Part shown: one piece after another, positions 55,921-64,000 of the stretch | How positions within the stretch are numbered: the first letter of the stretch is position 1 | How the letters are laid out: each line of letters starts with the position of its first letter | Origin: Alphaproteobacteria bacterium GWF2_58_20 | GTDB taxonomy: Bacteria; Pseudomonadota; Alphaproteobacteria; UBA1247 | DNA: 64,000 nt | Direction: 5' to 3' | Assembly (NCBI GenBank): GCA_001768735.1 | Contig: MEMB01000002.1 | Span: 399,573 to 463,572 of the forward strand | Position numbers and translations under genes: made by a program | Notes under the pieces: generated by a model | Told to the model about the DNA's origin: nothing | Database searches by the model: none | Seen by the model: only the letters and a program-made list of their open reading frames with translations

Positions 55921-57626
55921 ATCAGGATAACAAGAAAATCTCCCCATCATCTCCGGCCTTGCCAGGAAAATTCAAGCAACAGCCAAAATCCCTCTATCTT
56001 CTGCCACTTGGTGGAACGGGGGAGTTCGGCATGAACCTGACCCTTTACGGGCATGGTGGGAAATGGCTCATGGTGGATCTGGGAATGGGCTTTGCCGAAG
56101 AAGACGCGCCGGGTGCCGAACTCCTGTTTCCGGATCCGGCTTTCATCTCTGAAAGGCGTCAGGATTTGTTGGGCCTTGTCATCACCCATGCGCATGAAGA
56201 TCACATAGGTGCCGTATCCTGGCTCTGGCCAGAACTCCAGTGTCCCATTTACTGCACACCATTTGCGGCACTTCTGCTGCGGGAAAAACTTGAGGAAAAG
56301 GGAATGCTTGAGGATGTGGAAATCCACGAGATTCCACAGTCCGGGAATTTTTCTCTTGGCCCCTTTGAAATCGAGACTGTTGGCGTGACCCATTCGGTTC
56401 CTGAAGCCATGATGCTGGCCATCACCACCGGACAGGGAACTGTGGTGCATACGGGGGACTGGAAGTTTGATCCAAATCCTGTCGTGGGAGCGCTTACCAA
56501 CAAGGCTGCACTTGAGAGAATTGGCAAGAAAGGGGTTTTGGCCCTGGCTTGCGATTCCACCAACATCCTTGTGGAAGGTCGTTCCGGGTCGGAATCCGAC
56601 CTCAACGCATCCCTTGAGGACATCTTCAAAAAATGTCCGCACGGTATTGTGGCAACGTGCTTTTCTTCAAATGTCAGCCGCATGATCACCATTTCGCGCG
56701 CAGCCCAGGCTGTGGGGCGGAAGGTGGCCCTGGTCGGGCGCTCCCTCCGGCGCATTGAAAAGGCCGCCCGCAAGCTTGGTTACATGAAGGATGTGCCTGA
56801 ATTCCCGACCGACAAGGAAGCTGTCAAAATGCCACGGGACAGAGTGGTTTTTGTCGCCACGGGCAGTCAGGGCGAGCCGCGCTCGGCCATGTGGAAGCTG
56901 GCGCAGGAAGAACATCCGGTTCTGGCCCTGCATCAGGGAGATACCGTGATTTTTTCTTCACGCACCATTCCCGGCAATGAAAAGAGCGTCATCCGCCTGC
57001 AGAACATGCTGGCGCGCTTGGGGGCGGAAATCATTACATCCAGCGATGAGCTGGTGCATGTGTCCGGTCATTCGGCACGAGATGAGATGCGCGAACTTTA
57101 TGCCATGCTGAAGCCGGAAATCGTGGTTCCCGTGCATGGGGAATATGTCCAGATGCAGGCGCAGGGACGCCTGGCCAAGGAATGCGGCGTTGCACAGGTT
57201 GTCCTGCCGCAAAACGGTGGCGTTATCCGCCTTGCACCTGGGAAGGCGGAAGTGGTCGCCAAGGTGCAGTCCGGCATTCTGGCCCTTGATGGAACAAGGT
57301 TGGTGCCGCTGGAAAGCGAAGCCTTGCATGACCGTAATCGCATCATGTCCGGTGGGATGGCGCTTGTATCTGTTGTTGTGGACAGGGAAGGCCGCCTTTC
57401 GGAAGATCCGCAAGTCACGCTGACAGGGGTTGTGGAGGATGATGTTAGCTGGGATGCCGAACAGGAAGTTTCGGAATCCATTGCATCCGCCATGGGAACC
57501 ATGGGCATGGACATCCTGCAGAGTGATGAAGCCCTGGAAGACCATATCCGCGTGGCTGTCCGTCGCAGCATCAAGGATATTTCAGGCAAGAAACCGGTCA
57601 CGGTCGTTCATATTGTCAGGATCTGA
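55917..57626 (+). CDS. rnj: Ribonuclease J
   Basis: A beta-CASP metallo-beta-lactamase ribonuclease with endo- and 5'-exonuclease activity in mRNA decay and rRNA maturation. The 569 residues include the zinc motif HAHEDHIG (His91-His96), GDWKFD, DSTN and the beta-CASP GSQGEP and SGHSARDEMRELYAMLKPE segments. A roughly 20-residue extension precedes the core. Its ATG overlaps the birA stop. The terminator at 57658 closes the nuo-birA-rnj unit. Confidence 0.95.
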   Translation: MNQDNKKISPSSPALPGKFKQQPKSLYLLPLGGTGEFGMNLTLYGHGGKWLMVDLGMGFAEEDAPGAELLFPDPAFISERRQDLLGLVITHAHEDHIGAVSWLWPELQCPIYCTPFAALLLREKLEEKGMLEDVEIHEIPQSGNFSLGPFEIETVGVTHSVPEAMMLAITTGQGTVVHTGDWKFDPNPVVGALTNKAALERIGKKGVLALACDSTNILVEGRSGSESDLNASLEDIFKKCPHGIVATCFSSNVSRMITISRAAQAVGRKVALVGRSLRRIEKAARKLGYMKDVPEFPTDKEAVKMPRDRVVFVATGSQGEPRSAMWKLAQEEHPVLALHQGDTVIFSSRTIPGNEKSVIRLQNMLARLGAEIITSSDELVHVSGHSARDEMRELYAMLKPEIVVPVHGEYVQMQAQGRLAKECGVAQVVLPQNGGVIRLAPGKAEVVAKVQSGILALDGTRLVPLESEALHDRNRIMSGGMALVSVVVDREGRLSEDPQVTLTGVVEDDVSWDAEQEVSESIASAMGTMGMDILQSDEALEDHIRVAVRRSIKDISGKKPVTVVHIVRI

Positions 57627-57657
57627 CGTCGCACGGTAAAACCGCTTCCTGTTTTGA

Positions 57658-57696
57658 TGCCGCCATGCGTTTTTTGCATGGCGGCATGCGTTTTTT
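57658..57696 (+). terminator. Terminator after rnj
   Basis: TGCCGCCATGC and GCATGGCGGCA form a perfect 11-bp stem, 7-base loop, then TGCG and TTTTTT. Confidence 0.85.
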
Positions 57697-57781
57697 ACAC
57701 GGATGTTTCCTTGCCTCTTTTGCTATTTTGAAAAGCGTCGGACATACGCATATTCCCGATTCTTGGATCTGTGAGGAAAAA

Positions 57782-58405
57782 ATGGAAAAATCCCTGGAAC
57801 AGCTGCATGCTTTTGTGAAAGATGAAAACATCGGGGAAGCCGTTCGCCTGTTTGAATGCAATCCTGAACTGGGCATCCGCCTTTACAAAGGGCGCATGCT
57901 GGCTCATGCTGCCGCTGCCCTTGGACAAATGAACCTCGTTTGGTATTTGGCCGAACATCAGCCAGAACTCATGTATCTTCAGGATCAGCAGGGCAATACA
58001 CCCGCGCATCTGGCTGCCAAGGCAGGGCATATCGACACCTTCATGGTGATTCGTGATTGTGTGCCGTCTTCCCTGGCAATCCGAAACCGGGAATATTCCA
58101 GCGCGTTGCCGGGCGGGGAATGCGTAAGCGACTGCTGTCTTGCCAGTCCCGTGTTTGCCCAATTTGCGCCCGTTGCGCAGCGGGAGGAAAAGGATATCAG
58201 GGACAAGGCATTGGCAGAGATTCCTGATGCCATTAAAAACGGGAATCCCTTTATATCAGGTGTTGTGGAAACCGTTGTCTCGCAAATTCCGGAGAGCCAA
58301 CTGAAATCCTATTGCCACAGGCACCGCATTTCCGTTCCTGAAAACAATCGGAACGCCCGCCGCTTCATGGTTGCAAATCCGGCACCCAATCCGTTCCACC
58401 AATAA
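57782..58405 (+). CDS. Ankyrin-repeat protein
   Basis: A 207-residue protein of unknown function. Residues about 15-95 form two to three ankyrin repeats (GEAVRLFECNPELGIRL, RMLAHAAAALGQMNLVWYLA, QQGNTPAHLAAKAGHIDTFM). The rest is polar with a few cysteines and no motif. GAGGA lies just before ATG 57782; the frame is open earlier through the rnj terminator, so upstream starts are unlikely. It stands alone between rnj and lolC, where proS is found in many relatives, so it is probably an insertion. It lacks the cassettes of the 10-12 kb family. Confidence 0.78.
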   Translation: MEKSLEQLHAFVKDENIGEAVRLFECNPELGIRLYKGRMLAHAAAALGQMNLVWYLAEHQPELMYLQDQQGNTPAHLAAKAGHIDTFMVIRDCVPSSLAIRNREYSSALPGGECVSDCCLASPVFAQFAPVAQREEKDIRDKALAEIPDAIKNGNPFISGVVETVVSQIPESQLKSYCHRHRISVPENNRNARRFMVANPAPNPFHQ

Positions 58406-58539
58406 GGCGTCACCTGTTCTCTCCAATTTGTGCTACGCAAAAAGAAATGCGCGCGCTCAAAGGAGAGGTACATTTCATTCTGGACAAGGCGGGGGGAATA
58501 TCCTAGCTTGCCTTCCTACCGTATAACCGTGGGGACGGA

Positions 58540-59790
58540 ATGATTTTTGGCGCTTTTGAAAGAATGGTGGCCTGGCGATACCTGCGCGCGCGGCGGCAGG
58601 AAGGTTTCATTTCCGTCATCGCCTGGTTTTCCCTGCTTGGAATCGCCCTCGGTGTCGCCACACTCATCATTGTCATGTCGGTCATGAATGGCTTCCGTTA
58701 CGAGCTGCTGTCCCGCATTCTGGGGCTCAACGGACATTTCGGGGTTGTCTCCGCCCAAGGTGCGCTCCTTGAAGATTATGACGGAATGCTTTCCAGCCTA
58801 GGTGAGGTTCCCGGGGTCATCCGCGCAGCGCCCTCGATTGAGGCGCAGGCCCTCATTACTCTCAATGGCAATGCTTCCGGTGCCATTGTCCGGGGCATAA
58901 CCCCCGATGACCTTGCCACCAAACCGGTTTTGTCCTCAAACATCATTGCCGGAAATCTTGGGGATTTTGAGGGGTTCCGCATCGCCATCGGCAAGAAGAT
59001 GGCGGAAAGGCTTGGGCTTGGTATTGGCGACAGCCTTCCGCTCATCAGTCCGCGCGGACAGGTGACCCCCATGGGGACCATTCCGCGAACACGCTCTTTT
59101 TCAATTGCGCTCGTTTTTGATGTCGGCATGTCGGAATATGATTCCAACATGATCTTCATGCCCCTTTCTGCGGCGCAGGCGTTTTTTGGTCTCGACAAGG
59201 GCGTGACGGGAATCGAGGTCATGGTCAAGGATCCGGATTCCCTGTTTGACATGCGTCCAGCCCTCATGAAGGCGCTGGGGGAGCGGAATGTCCGCATTTA
59301 TGACTGGCAGCAGTCCAATTCGAGCTTCTTTACCGCCCTGCAGGTGGAACGCAACGTGATGTTCCTCATCCTCACCCTCATCATCCTTGTGGCGGCATTC
59401 AATATTGTTTCAAGCCTCATCATGCTGGTGAAGGACAAGGGGCGCGATATTGCCATTCTGCGGACCATGGGTGCCACGCGCGGCATGATCATGCGCATTT
59501 TCTTTCTCACCGGAGCGAGCGTTGGCGTGGTTGGCACCATCGGCGGATTTTTTCTTGGCCTTGTGTTTGTGGACAACATTGAAACCATCCGGCAATGGAT
59601 TGAAGCCCTGACACGCACAAACCTGTTTTCCGCTGAAATCTATTTCCTCTCCCATTTGCCCGCCCGGCTGGACTGGAATGAGGTGCTGGTGGTTTCGGGG
59701 ATGGGGGTCCTCTTGTCCTTCGCGGCAACCATCTACCCATCGTGGCGGGCGGCCCGGCTCGATCCTGTGGAGGCTTTGCGCTATGAGTGA
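58540..59790 (+). CDS. lolC: Lipoprotein-releasing ABC transporter permease LolC/LolE
   Basis: The inner-membrane permease that lifts outer-membrane lipoproteins out of the membrane for LolA. The 416-residue protein has one N-terminal membrane helix ([20 protein letters not shown], then VMNGF), a large periplasmic domain, and three C-terminal helices with [20 protein letters not shown], the FtsX-type coupling region. It ends [11 protein letters not shown], as family members do. One permease gene is present, so it probably works as a homodimer (LolF type). It overlaps lolD by 8 bases. Confidence 0.94.
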   Translation: MIFGAFERMVAWRYLRARRQEGFISVIAWFSLLGIALGVATLIIVMSVMNGFRYELLSRILGLNGHFGVVSAQGALLEDYDGMLSSLGEVPGVIRAAPSIEAQALITLNGNASGAIVRGITPDDLATKPVLSSNIIAGNLGDFEGFRIAIGKKMAERLGLGIGDSLPLISPRGQVTPMGTIPRTRSFSIALVFDVGMSEYDSNMIFMPLSAAQAFFGLDKGVTGIEVMVKDPDSLFDMRPALMKALGERNVRIYDWQQSNSSFFTALQVERNVMFLILTLIILVAAFNIVSSLIMLVKDKGRDIAILRTMGATRGMIMRIFFLTGASVGVVGTIGGFFLGLVFVDNIETIRQWIEALTRTNLFSAEIYFLSHLPARLDWNEVLVVSGMGVLLSFAATIYPSWRAARLDPVEALRYE

Positions 59791-60460
59791 AGTCCTGAGG
59801 ATGGAAAAACTGGTTCGTACCTATCGGCAGGGCGATGTTCTGCTGGAGGTTTTGCGTGGTGTGGATTTTTCCTTGTCGGAAGGGGAGATTGTGGCCCTTG
59901 TGGGGCCTTCCGGTTGCGGAAAATCTACCCTGTTGCATTCTGCCGGGCTGTTGGAACGGCCAACTGCGGGAGAGGTTTTCATCAACGGCCGCCCCACCAT
60001 GGCGCTGGGGGATCGCGCCAGGACATCCATCAGGCGCAGGCAGGTCGGTTTTGTTTACCAGTTTCACCATCTTCTGCCGGAATTTTCCGCACTTGAAAAT
60101 GTGACGATGCCGCTTCTGGTGGAAGGGATATCTCCCCGCAAGGCGCGCGCACGCGCCGAAGCCATGCTGGACCGCGTAGGCCTGACCCATCGCCTGTCCC
60201 ATCGTCCGGGAAAGCTTTCGGGGGGAGAACAGCAGCGGGTAGCCATTGCCAGGGCACTGGTTCCGGAGCCTGAAATCCTTCTGGCCGATGAACCAACGGG
60301 CAATCTGGATGTTCATACATCCGAGGATGTGTTCAGCCTTCTTCTGGGGCTTGCGCGTGAAACAGGCCTTGCCGCCCTGATCGCCACCCACAATCCAGAT
60401 CTTGCCGCACGCATGGACCGTGTGGTCCATCTTGAGGAAGGTTGCCTTGCCGCACGCTGA
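59783..60460 (+). CDS. lolD: Lipoprotein-releasing ABC transporter ATPase LolD
   Basis: The ATPase powering lipoprotein release. About 225 residues: Walker [13 protein letters not shown], signature [15 protein letters not shown], Walker [13 protein letters not shown] and a switch histidine in IATHNPD. ATG 59783 overlaps the lolC stop; the longer open frame upstream is antisense-free lolC sequence in another frame. Its end overlaps the dnaE start. Confidence 0.96.
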   Translation: MSEVLRMEKLVRTYRQGDVLLEVLRGVDFSLSEGEIVALVGPSGCGKSTLLHSAGLLERPTAGEVFINGRPTMALGDRARTSIRRRQVGFVYQFHHLLPEFSALENVTMPLLVEGISPRKARARAEAMLDRVGLTHRLSHRPGKLSGGEQQRVAIARALVPEPEILLADEPTGNLDVHTSEDVFSLLLGLARETGLAALIATHNPDLAARMDRVVHLEEGCLAAR

Positions 60461-63400
60461 TTTCGTCCATTTGCGGGTTCATTCGGCCTATTCGCTCTCG
60501 GAAGGAGCGATCAAGGTCAAAAAACTGGTGGATCTTTGCAAGAAAAACACCATGCCGGCCGTGGCCGTGGCCGATACCAACAACCTGTTTGGCGCCCTGG
60601 AATTCAGTACGGCTGCGGCAGATGCCGGATTACAGCCCATTCTTGCCAGTCAGGTCAATGTCCGTCGGCCTGAAAATCTTGGTGGCCACACCGGTCGTCC
60701 CGATCAGCTTGTGCTGATTGCCCAAAATGAAACTGGTTGGAAAAACCTCATCAAGATTGTCAGCAAGGTTCATATTGACAGTGTTGATACGGTTGAACCG
60801 GAAATCCCGTTTTCCGTCCTTGAGGGGCTTTCAGGCGGCATCATCTGCCTGACGGGCGGTGTGGCCGGCCCCATTGGCCAGCTCCTGCTTTCCGGACAGA
60901 AAACCCAGGCCGTGGAGATGCTGGAAAAGCTCAAGTCCCTGTTTCCCGGACGTCTTTACATGGAGATCCAGCGCCACGGGCTGGAAATGGAAGATCGGGT
61001 GGAGCCTCAGTTCATCGATCTTGCCTATGCACATGACATTCCGCTGGTCGCCACCAATGAATGCTTCTTCGCAACTCCGGGGATGTATGAGGCGCATGAC
61101 GTTCTGCTCTGCATTGCGCAAGGGACAACCCTGCCGCAACCGGGCCGCAGGCGGGTTACACGCGAACATTGTTTCAAGTCATCCGCCGAAATGCGGGAGC
61201 TGTTTGCCGACCTGCCCGAGGCCGTGGACAACACGCTGGTGATTGCGCGGCGCTGTTCATGGCTGCTCAAGCCCATTGGCCCCATCATGCCGGCTTTCCC
61301 CACGGAGCCCGGACGCACCGAAGATGAGGAAATGCGTGTGCATGCGCGGGAAGGGCTCAAAAAACGGCTTGAAAAGCAGGTCTTCAAGCCCGGAATGAGC
61401 GCGGAAGAAAAAGCGTCACTCGAAAAACAATATACGGACAGGCTGGAATACGAGCTCGACGTCATCTCCAACATGAAGTTTCCAGGTTACTTCCTGATCG
61501 TGTCCGATTTCATCAAGTGGGCCAAGGCGCATGACATCCCGGTAGGGCCAGGGCGTGGTTCGGGCGCGGGGTCCATGGTGGCATGGTCCCTTTTCATTAC
61601 TGATCTCAACCCCATTCCCTTCAATCTGCTGTTTGAACGTTTCCTCAATCCGGAACGTGTATCCCTGCCGGATTTTGACGTGGATTTTTGCCAGACCCGC
61701 CGTGAAGAGGTCATCCGCTATGTGCAGGAACGCTACGGGCGTGACCGCGTGGCGCAGATCATCACGTTCGGAAAACTTCAGGCACGGGCGGTCCTTCGCG
61801 ATGTCGGGCGCGTTCTGGAAATGCCCTATGGGCAGGTGGACCGCATCTGCAAGATGGTGCCGAACAATCCATCTGATCCGCTGACGATTGAAAACCTGCT
61901 TTTCGGCAAGGAAGAGAAGGATGGCAGCAAACGTCCGCCCGATCCAGCCGTGGTGCAGGTTTATGAAAGCGATGAGGCTGTGCATCGCCTGATGGATATC
62001 GGCATGCAGCTGGAGGGGCTTTACCGGCATGCATCCACCCATGCCGCAGGCGTAGTTATTGCCGTGAAGCCGCTCGATGAGATGGCGCCTCTTTATCGTG
62101 ATCCCGGTTCCGACATGCCGGTCACGCAATACAACATGAAATTCGTGGAAAGCGCCGGCCTTGTGAAGTTTGACTTCCTCGGCCTCAAGACGCTCACCGT
62201 CATCAAGCAGGCGGTAGATACGCTGGCTGCCCGCGGCATCAATGTGGATCTTGATACCCTGCCGCTTGACGACAAAAAAACCTATGACATGCTGGCAAAC
62301 GGGGATGCCATCGGTGTGTTCCAGTTTGAAAGCCAGGGCATGCGCGACTATCTGCGCAAGATGAAAGCTTCCTGCTTTGAAGATCTCATCGCGCTCGGTG
62401 CGCTTTACCGCCCAGGCCCAATTGCCAACATTCCCACCTATATCAACCGCAAGTTCGGGCTGGAAAAACCGGATTACCTGCACCCCATGCTGGAGGATGT
62501 CCTCAAGGAAACCTACGGCATCATGGTTTACCAGGAACAGGTCATGCAGATCGGTCAGGTTCTGGCTGGCTATTCGCTGGGCGGTGCCGATCTCCTGCGC
62601 CGCGCCATGGGCAAAAAAAAGCCCGAGGAAATGGCGGCCCAGCGTGTCCGTTTCACGGAAGGCGCCAAGGCCAACAATGTGGATGAAGCGCAGGCCAGCC
62701 ACATTTTTGACCTCATGGAAAAATTTGCCAATTACGGCTTCAACAAGTCGCATGCGGCAGCCTATGCGCTGGTGGCCTACCAGACAGCATGGCTCAAGGC
62801 CAATTATCCGGTGGATTACATGGCGGCCCTCATGACGCTGGATTCCGGAAACACCGACAAGCTGGGCGTGTTCCGTCAGGAAGTCGGGCGCATGGGGTTG
62901 CGTCTCGTTCCGCCCGACATCAATCGTTCCATTTCCTCCTTTGGCGTAGACAAGGGCAAGGATGGCGTGCTGGAAATCCTTTATGCGCTCGCAGCCGTGA
63001 AGGGTGTGGGCGGAAGCGCAACGGACGGAATTGTGGCCGAGCGTGAGGGAAAAGGAACTTTCAAGGATGTCGCGGATTTTGCCCGCCGTCTTGATCCCCG
63101 GCAAGCCAATCGCCGAACGCTGGAACATCTGGTTTTTGCAGGAGCGTTTGACAGCCTCAATTCCAGCCGGGCCAACATGTTGGCCCATGTTGACGGGATC
63201 CTCAAGGTGGCCCAGGCCACCGTGGCGGAAGCGGAAAGCGGGCAGAACAGCCTGTTTGGCGGCGCTTCTGCGGTGGTTCCCATGCCTCCCGTGGCCAAGG
63301 TTCCGGAATGGACAACCCAGGAAAAGTTGGGGCGTGAATTTGAAGCCATCGGTTTTTATCTTTCGGCCCATCCTCTGGATGAATTTTCAAAGGTGCTGGG

Positions 63401-63941
63401 CCGTTTGGGTGCTGTTTCCTCTACCCATCTGGCCAGCCATCTACGGCGCAGCGATTCATCGCGCGTTCCCATGGCCGGGGTTGTGGTGGGCAGCCGGGTG
63501 AGGACTTCCCAAAAAGGATCAAAATATGCTTTTGTCCAGCTTTCGGATGCCGCTGGCGTTTATGAAGTGACCGTCTTTTCCGAAGTCCTGGCTGCGCGCC
63601 GGGATCTTCTGGAAGCCGGACAGGCCGTATTCATGCAGGTGGATAGCCAGGTTCAGGAGGAAGGAATTCGCCTTACCGTTTCTTCCATGGAGCCTCTGGA
63701 AGATGCGGTTGCGCGCACAGCTGTTGGTCTCAATATCGCCCTTATGGATTCGCGTGCCTTGCCAGAATTGCGGGACATTGTTGCCGGGCTGCCTGCCGGA
63801 AGGGGGCGGCTGCGCATGCTGGTGCCTGTGGGAGGGGGGCGGGAAGCGGAACTTGACCTTCCTGGGAAATACGCATTCCCAACCGCAGCCAAGGCTGCCA
63901 TTTCCATTCTGGAGGGTGTTGCCACCATTACGGAAATGTAA
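60447..63941 (+). CDS. dnaE: DNA polymerase III subunit alpha
   Basis: The replicative polymerase catalytic subunit. About 1164 residues: the N-terminal PHP domain ([20 protein letters not shown]), the polymerase core with [14 protein letters not shown] and catalytic aspartates in PDFDVDFC and [11 protein letters not shown], the beta-clamp-binding region, and a C-terminal OB fold ([20 protein letters not shown]). The best start is TTG 60447, preceded by AGGAAGG, giving [12 protein letters not shown]; an ATG at 60402 is in frame inside lolD but adds unrelated residues. It overlaps lolD by 14 bases. The gene is complete. Confidence 0.96.
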   Translation: MPHADFVHLRVHSAYSLSEGAIKVKKLVDLCKKNTMPAVAVADTNNLFGALEFSTAAADAGLQPILASQVNVRRPENLGGHTGRPDQLVLIAQNETGWKNLIKIVSKVHIDSVDTVEPEIPFSVLEGLSGGIICLTGGVAGPIGQLLLSGQKTQAVEMLEKLKSLFPGRLYMEIQRHGLEMEDRVEPQFIDLAYAHDIPLVATNECFFATPGMYEAHDVLLCIAQGTTLPQPGRRRVTREHCFKSSAEMRELFADLPEAVDNTLVIARRCSWLLKPIGPIMPAFPTEPGRTEDEEMRVHAREGLKKRLEKQVFKPGMSAEEKASLEKQYTDRLEYELDVISNMKFPGYFLIVSDFIKWAKAHDIPVGPGRGSGAGSMVAWSLFITDLNPIPFNLLFERFLNPERVSLPDFDVDFCQTRREEVIRYVQERYGRDRVAQIITFGKLQARAVLRDVGRVLEMPYGQVDRICKMVPNNPSDPLTIENLLFGKEEKDGSKRPPDPAVVQVYESDEAVHRLMDIGMQLEGLYRHASTHAAGVVIAVKPLDEMAPLYRDPGSDMPVTQYNMKFVESAGLVKFDFLGLKTLTVIKQAVDTLAARGINVDLDTLPLDDKKTYDMLANGDAIGVFQFESQGMRDYLRKMKASCFEDLIALGALYRPGPIANIPTYINRKFGLEKPDYLHPMLEDVLKETYGIMVYQEQVMQIGQVLAGYSLGGADLLRRAMGKKKPEEMAAQRVRFTEGAKANNVDEAQASHIFDLMEKFANYGFNKSHAAAYALVAYQTAWLKANYPVDYMAALMTLDSGNTDKLGVFRQEVGRMGLRLVPPDINRSISSFGVDKGKDGVLEILYALAAVKGVGGSATDGIVAEREGKGTFKDVADFARRLDPRQANRRTLEHLVFAGAFDSLNSSRANMLAHVDGILKVAQATVAEAESGQNSLFGGASAVVPMPPVAKVPEWTTQEKLGREFEAIGFYLSAHPLDEFSKVLGRLGAVSSTHLASHLRRSDSSRVPMAGVVVGSRVRTSQKGSKYAFVQLSDAAGVYEVTVFSEVLAARRDLLEAGQAVFMQVDSQVQEEGIRLTVSSMEPLEDAVARTAVGLNIALMDSRALPELRDIVAGLPAGRGRLRMLVPVGGGREAELDLPGKYAFPTAAKAAISILEGVATITEM

Positions 63942-64000
63942 GGAATGCACACTGCGCATAAGGGGTTGCAAAAAATGCATGTTGCATGTCGGGAAAGCTG

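Noticed and set aside
58447-58506. Tiny frame of 19 codons before lolC, considered as a proS remnant
   Set aside because: Too short and without any recognisable proS sequence.
61416-63371. 651-codon open frame on the minus strand opposite dnaE
   Set aside because: Same reason; dnaE is complete and well conserved throughout.
1-64000. CRISPR arrays, transposases, integrases, rRNA genes, phage structural genes
   Set aside because: Looked for across the window; no regular repeat-spacer array and no such protein motifs were found.

Overview
The window is a contiguous piece of an alphaproteobacterial chromosome. Several gene orders are ones usually seen in that class: uvrC-pgsA; yggT-DUF167-folD; bamE divergent from DUF177-rpmF-plsX-fabH-ihfA-merR; gyrA-coaD; and nuoN-birA-rnj followed by lolC-lolD-dnaE. 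GyrA carries the acidic insertion near its C terminus that alphaproteobacterial GyrA proteins have, and SSB begins [15 protein letters not shown]. No transposase, integrase, CRISPR array, rRNA or plasmid origin was seen. Ankyrin proteins, a family of small proteins with paired hydrophobic segments, and a decayed Complex I point to a host-associated or intracellular lifestyle. That is inference; no species is claimed.

Layout. 0-2.7 kb: end of uvrC, pgsA and a seven-repeat FG-GAP propeller protein. 3.0-9.9 kb (minus): a six-gene operon running BI-1 membrane protein, deoA, ArnT-like glycosyltransferase, PAP2 phosphatase, typA, and a membrane-anchored J-domain protein, nearly all overlapping or a few bases apart. 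10.1-13.8 kb (plus): five accessory genes. The first three share an almost identical 32-codon start, two of them share a 37-codon end, and their middles differ; the last two are ankyrin paralogues. 13.9-16.3 kb (minus): yggT, DUF167, folD, corA. 16.5-24 kb (plus): tRNA-Pro, a Na/phosphate transporter, rplM-rpsI, a hybrid histidine kinase and a membrane pyrophosphatase with the K+-dependent signature. 24-28.3 kb: bamE and the fatty-acid/ribosomal/IHF cluster. 28.7-31.5 kb (minus): a large PAS sensor kinase. 31.7-39.8 kb: ssb, gyrA, coaD, tRNA-Lys, a GT2, an RNB nuclease and msrPQ. 39.8-41.8 kb: a pair of paralogous membrane proteins of unknown function. 41.8-46.1 kb: a membrane protein and ruvX (minus), then gatCAB.

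46.2-50.3 kb (minus) is an accessory island. It holds a protein made of two fused copies of a putative HEXXGH metallopeptidase, a two-part protein with an internal signal peptide, and two related lipoproteins. It sits where nuoA-nuoI would be expected. Immediately after it come five intact, overlapping genes that align with NuoJ, K, L, M and N but are shortened and have lost the conserved glutamates and lysines of the proton channels. They lead directly into birA and rnj. An ankyrin gene then precedes lolC-lolD-dnaE.

The most interesting parts are the cassette-built gene family (10.1-12.4 kb) with its ankyrin companions, the charge-stripped nuoJ-N block, and the fused HEXXGH protein. Housekeeping genes are packed into translationally coupled operons with few promoters. 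Where an SD sequence decided a start codon, this is stated.
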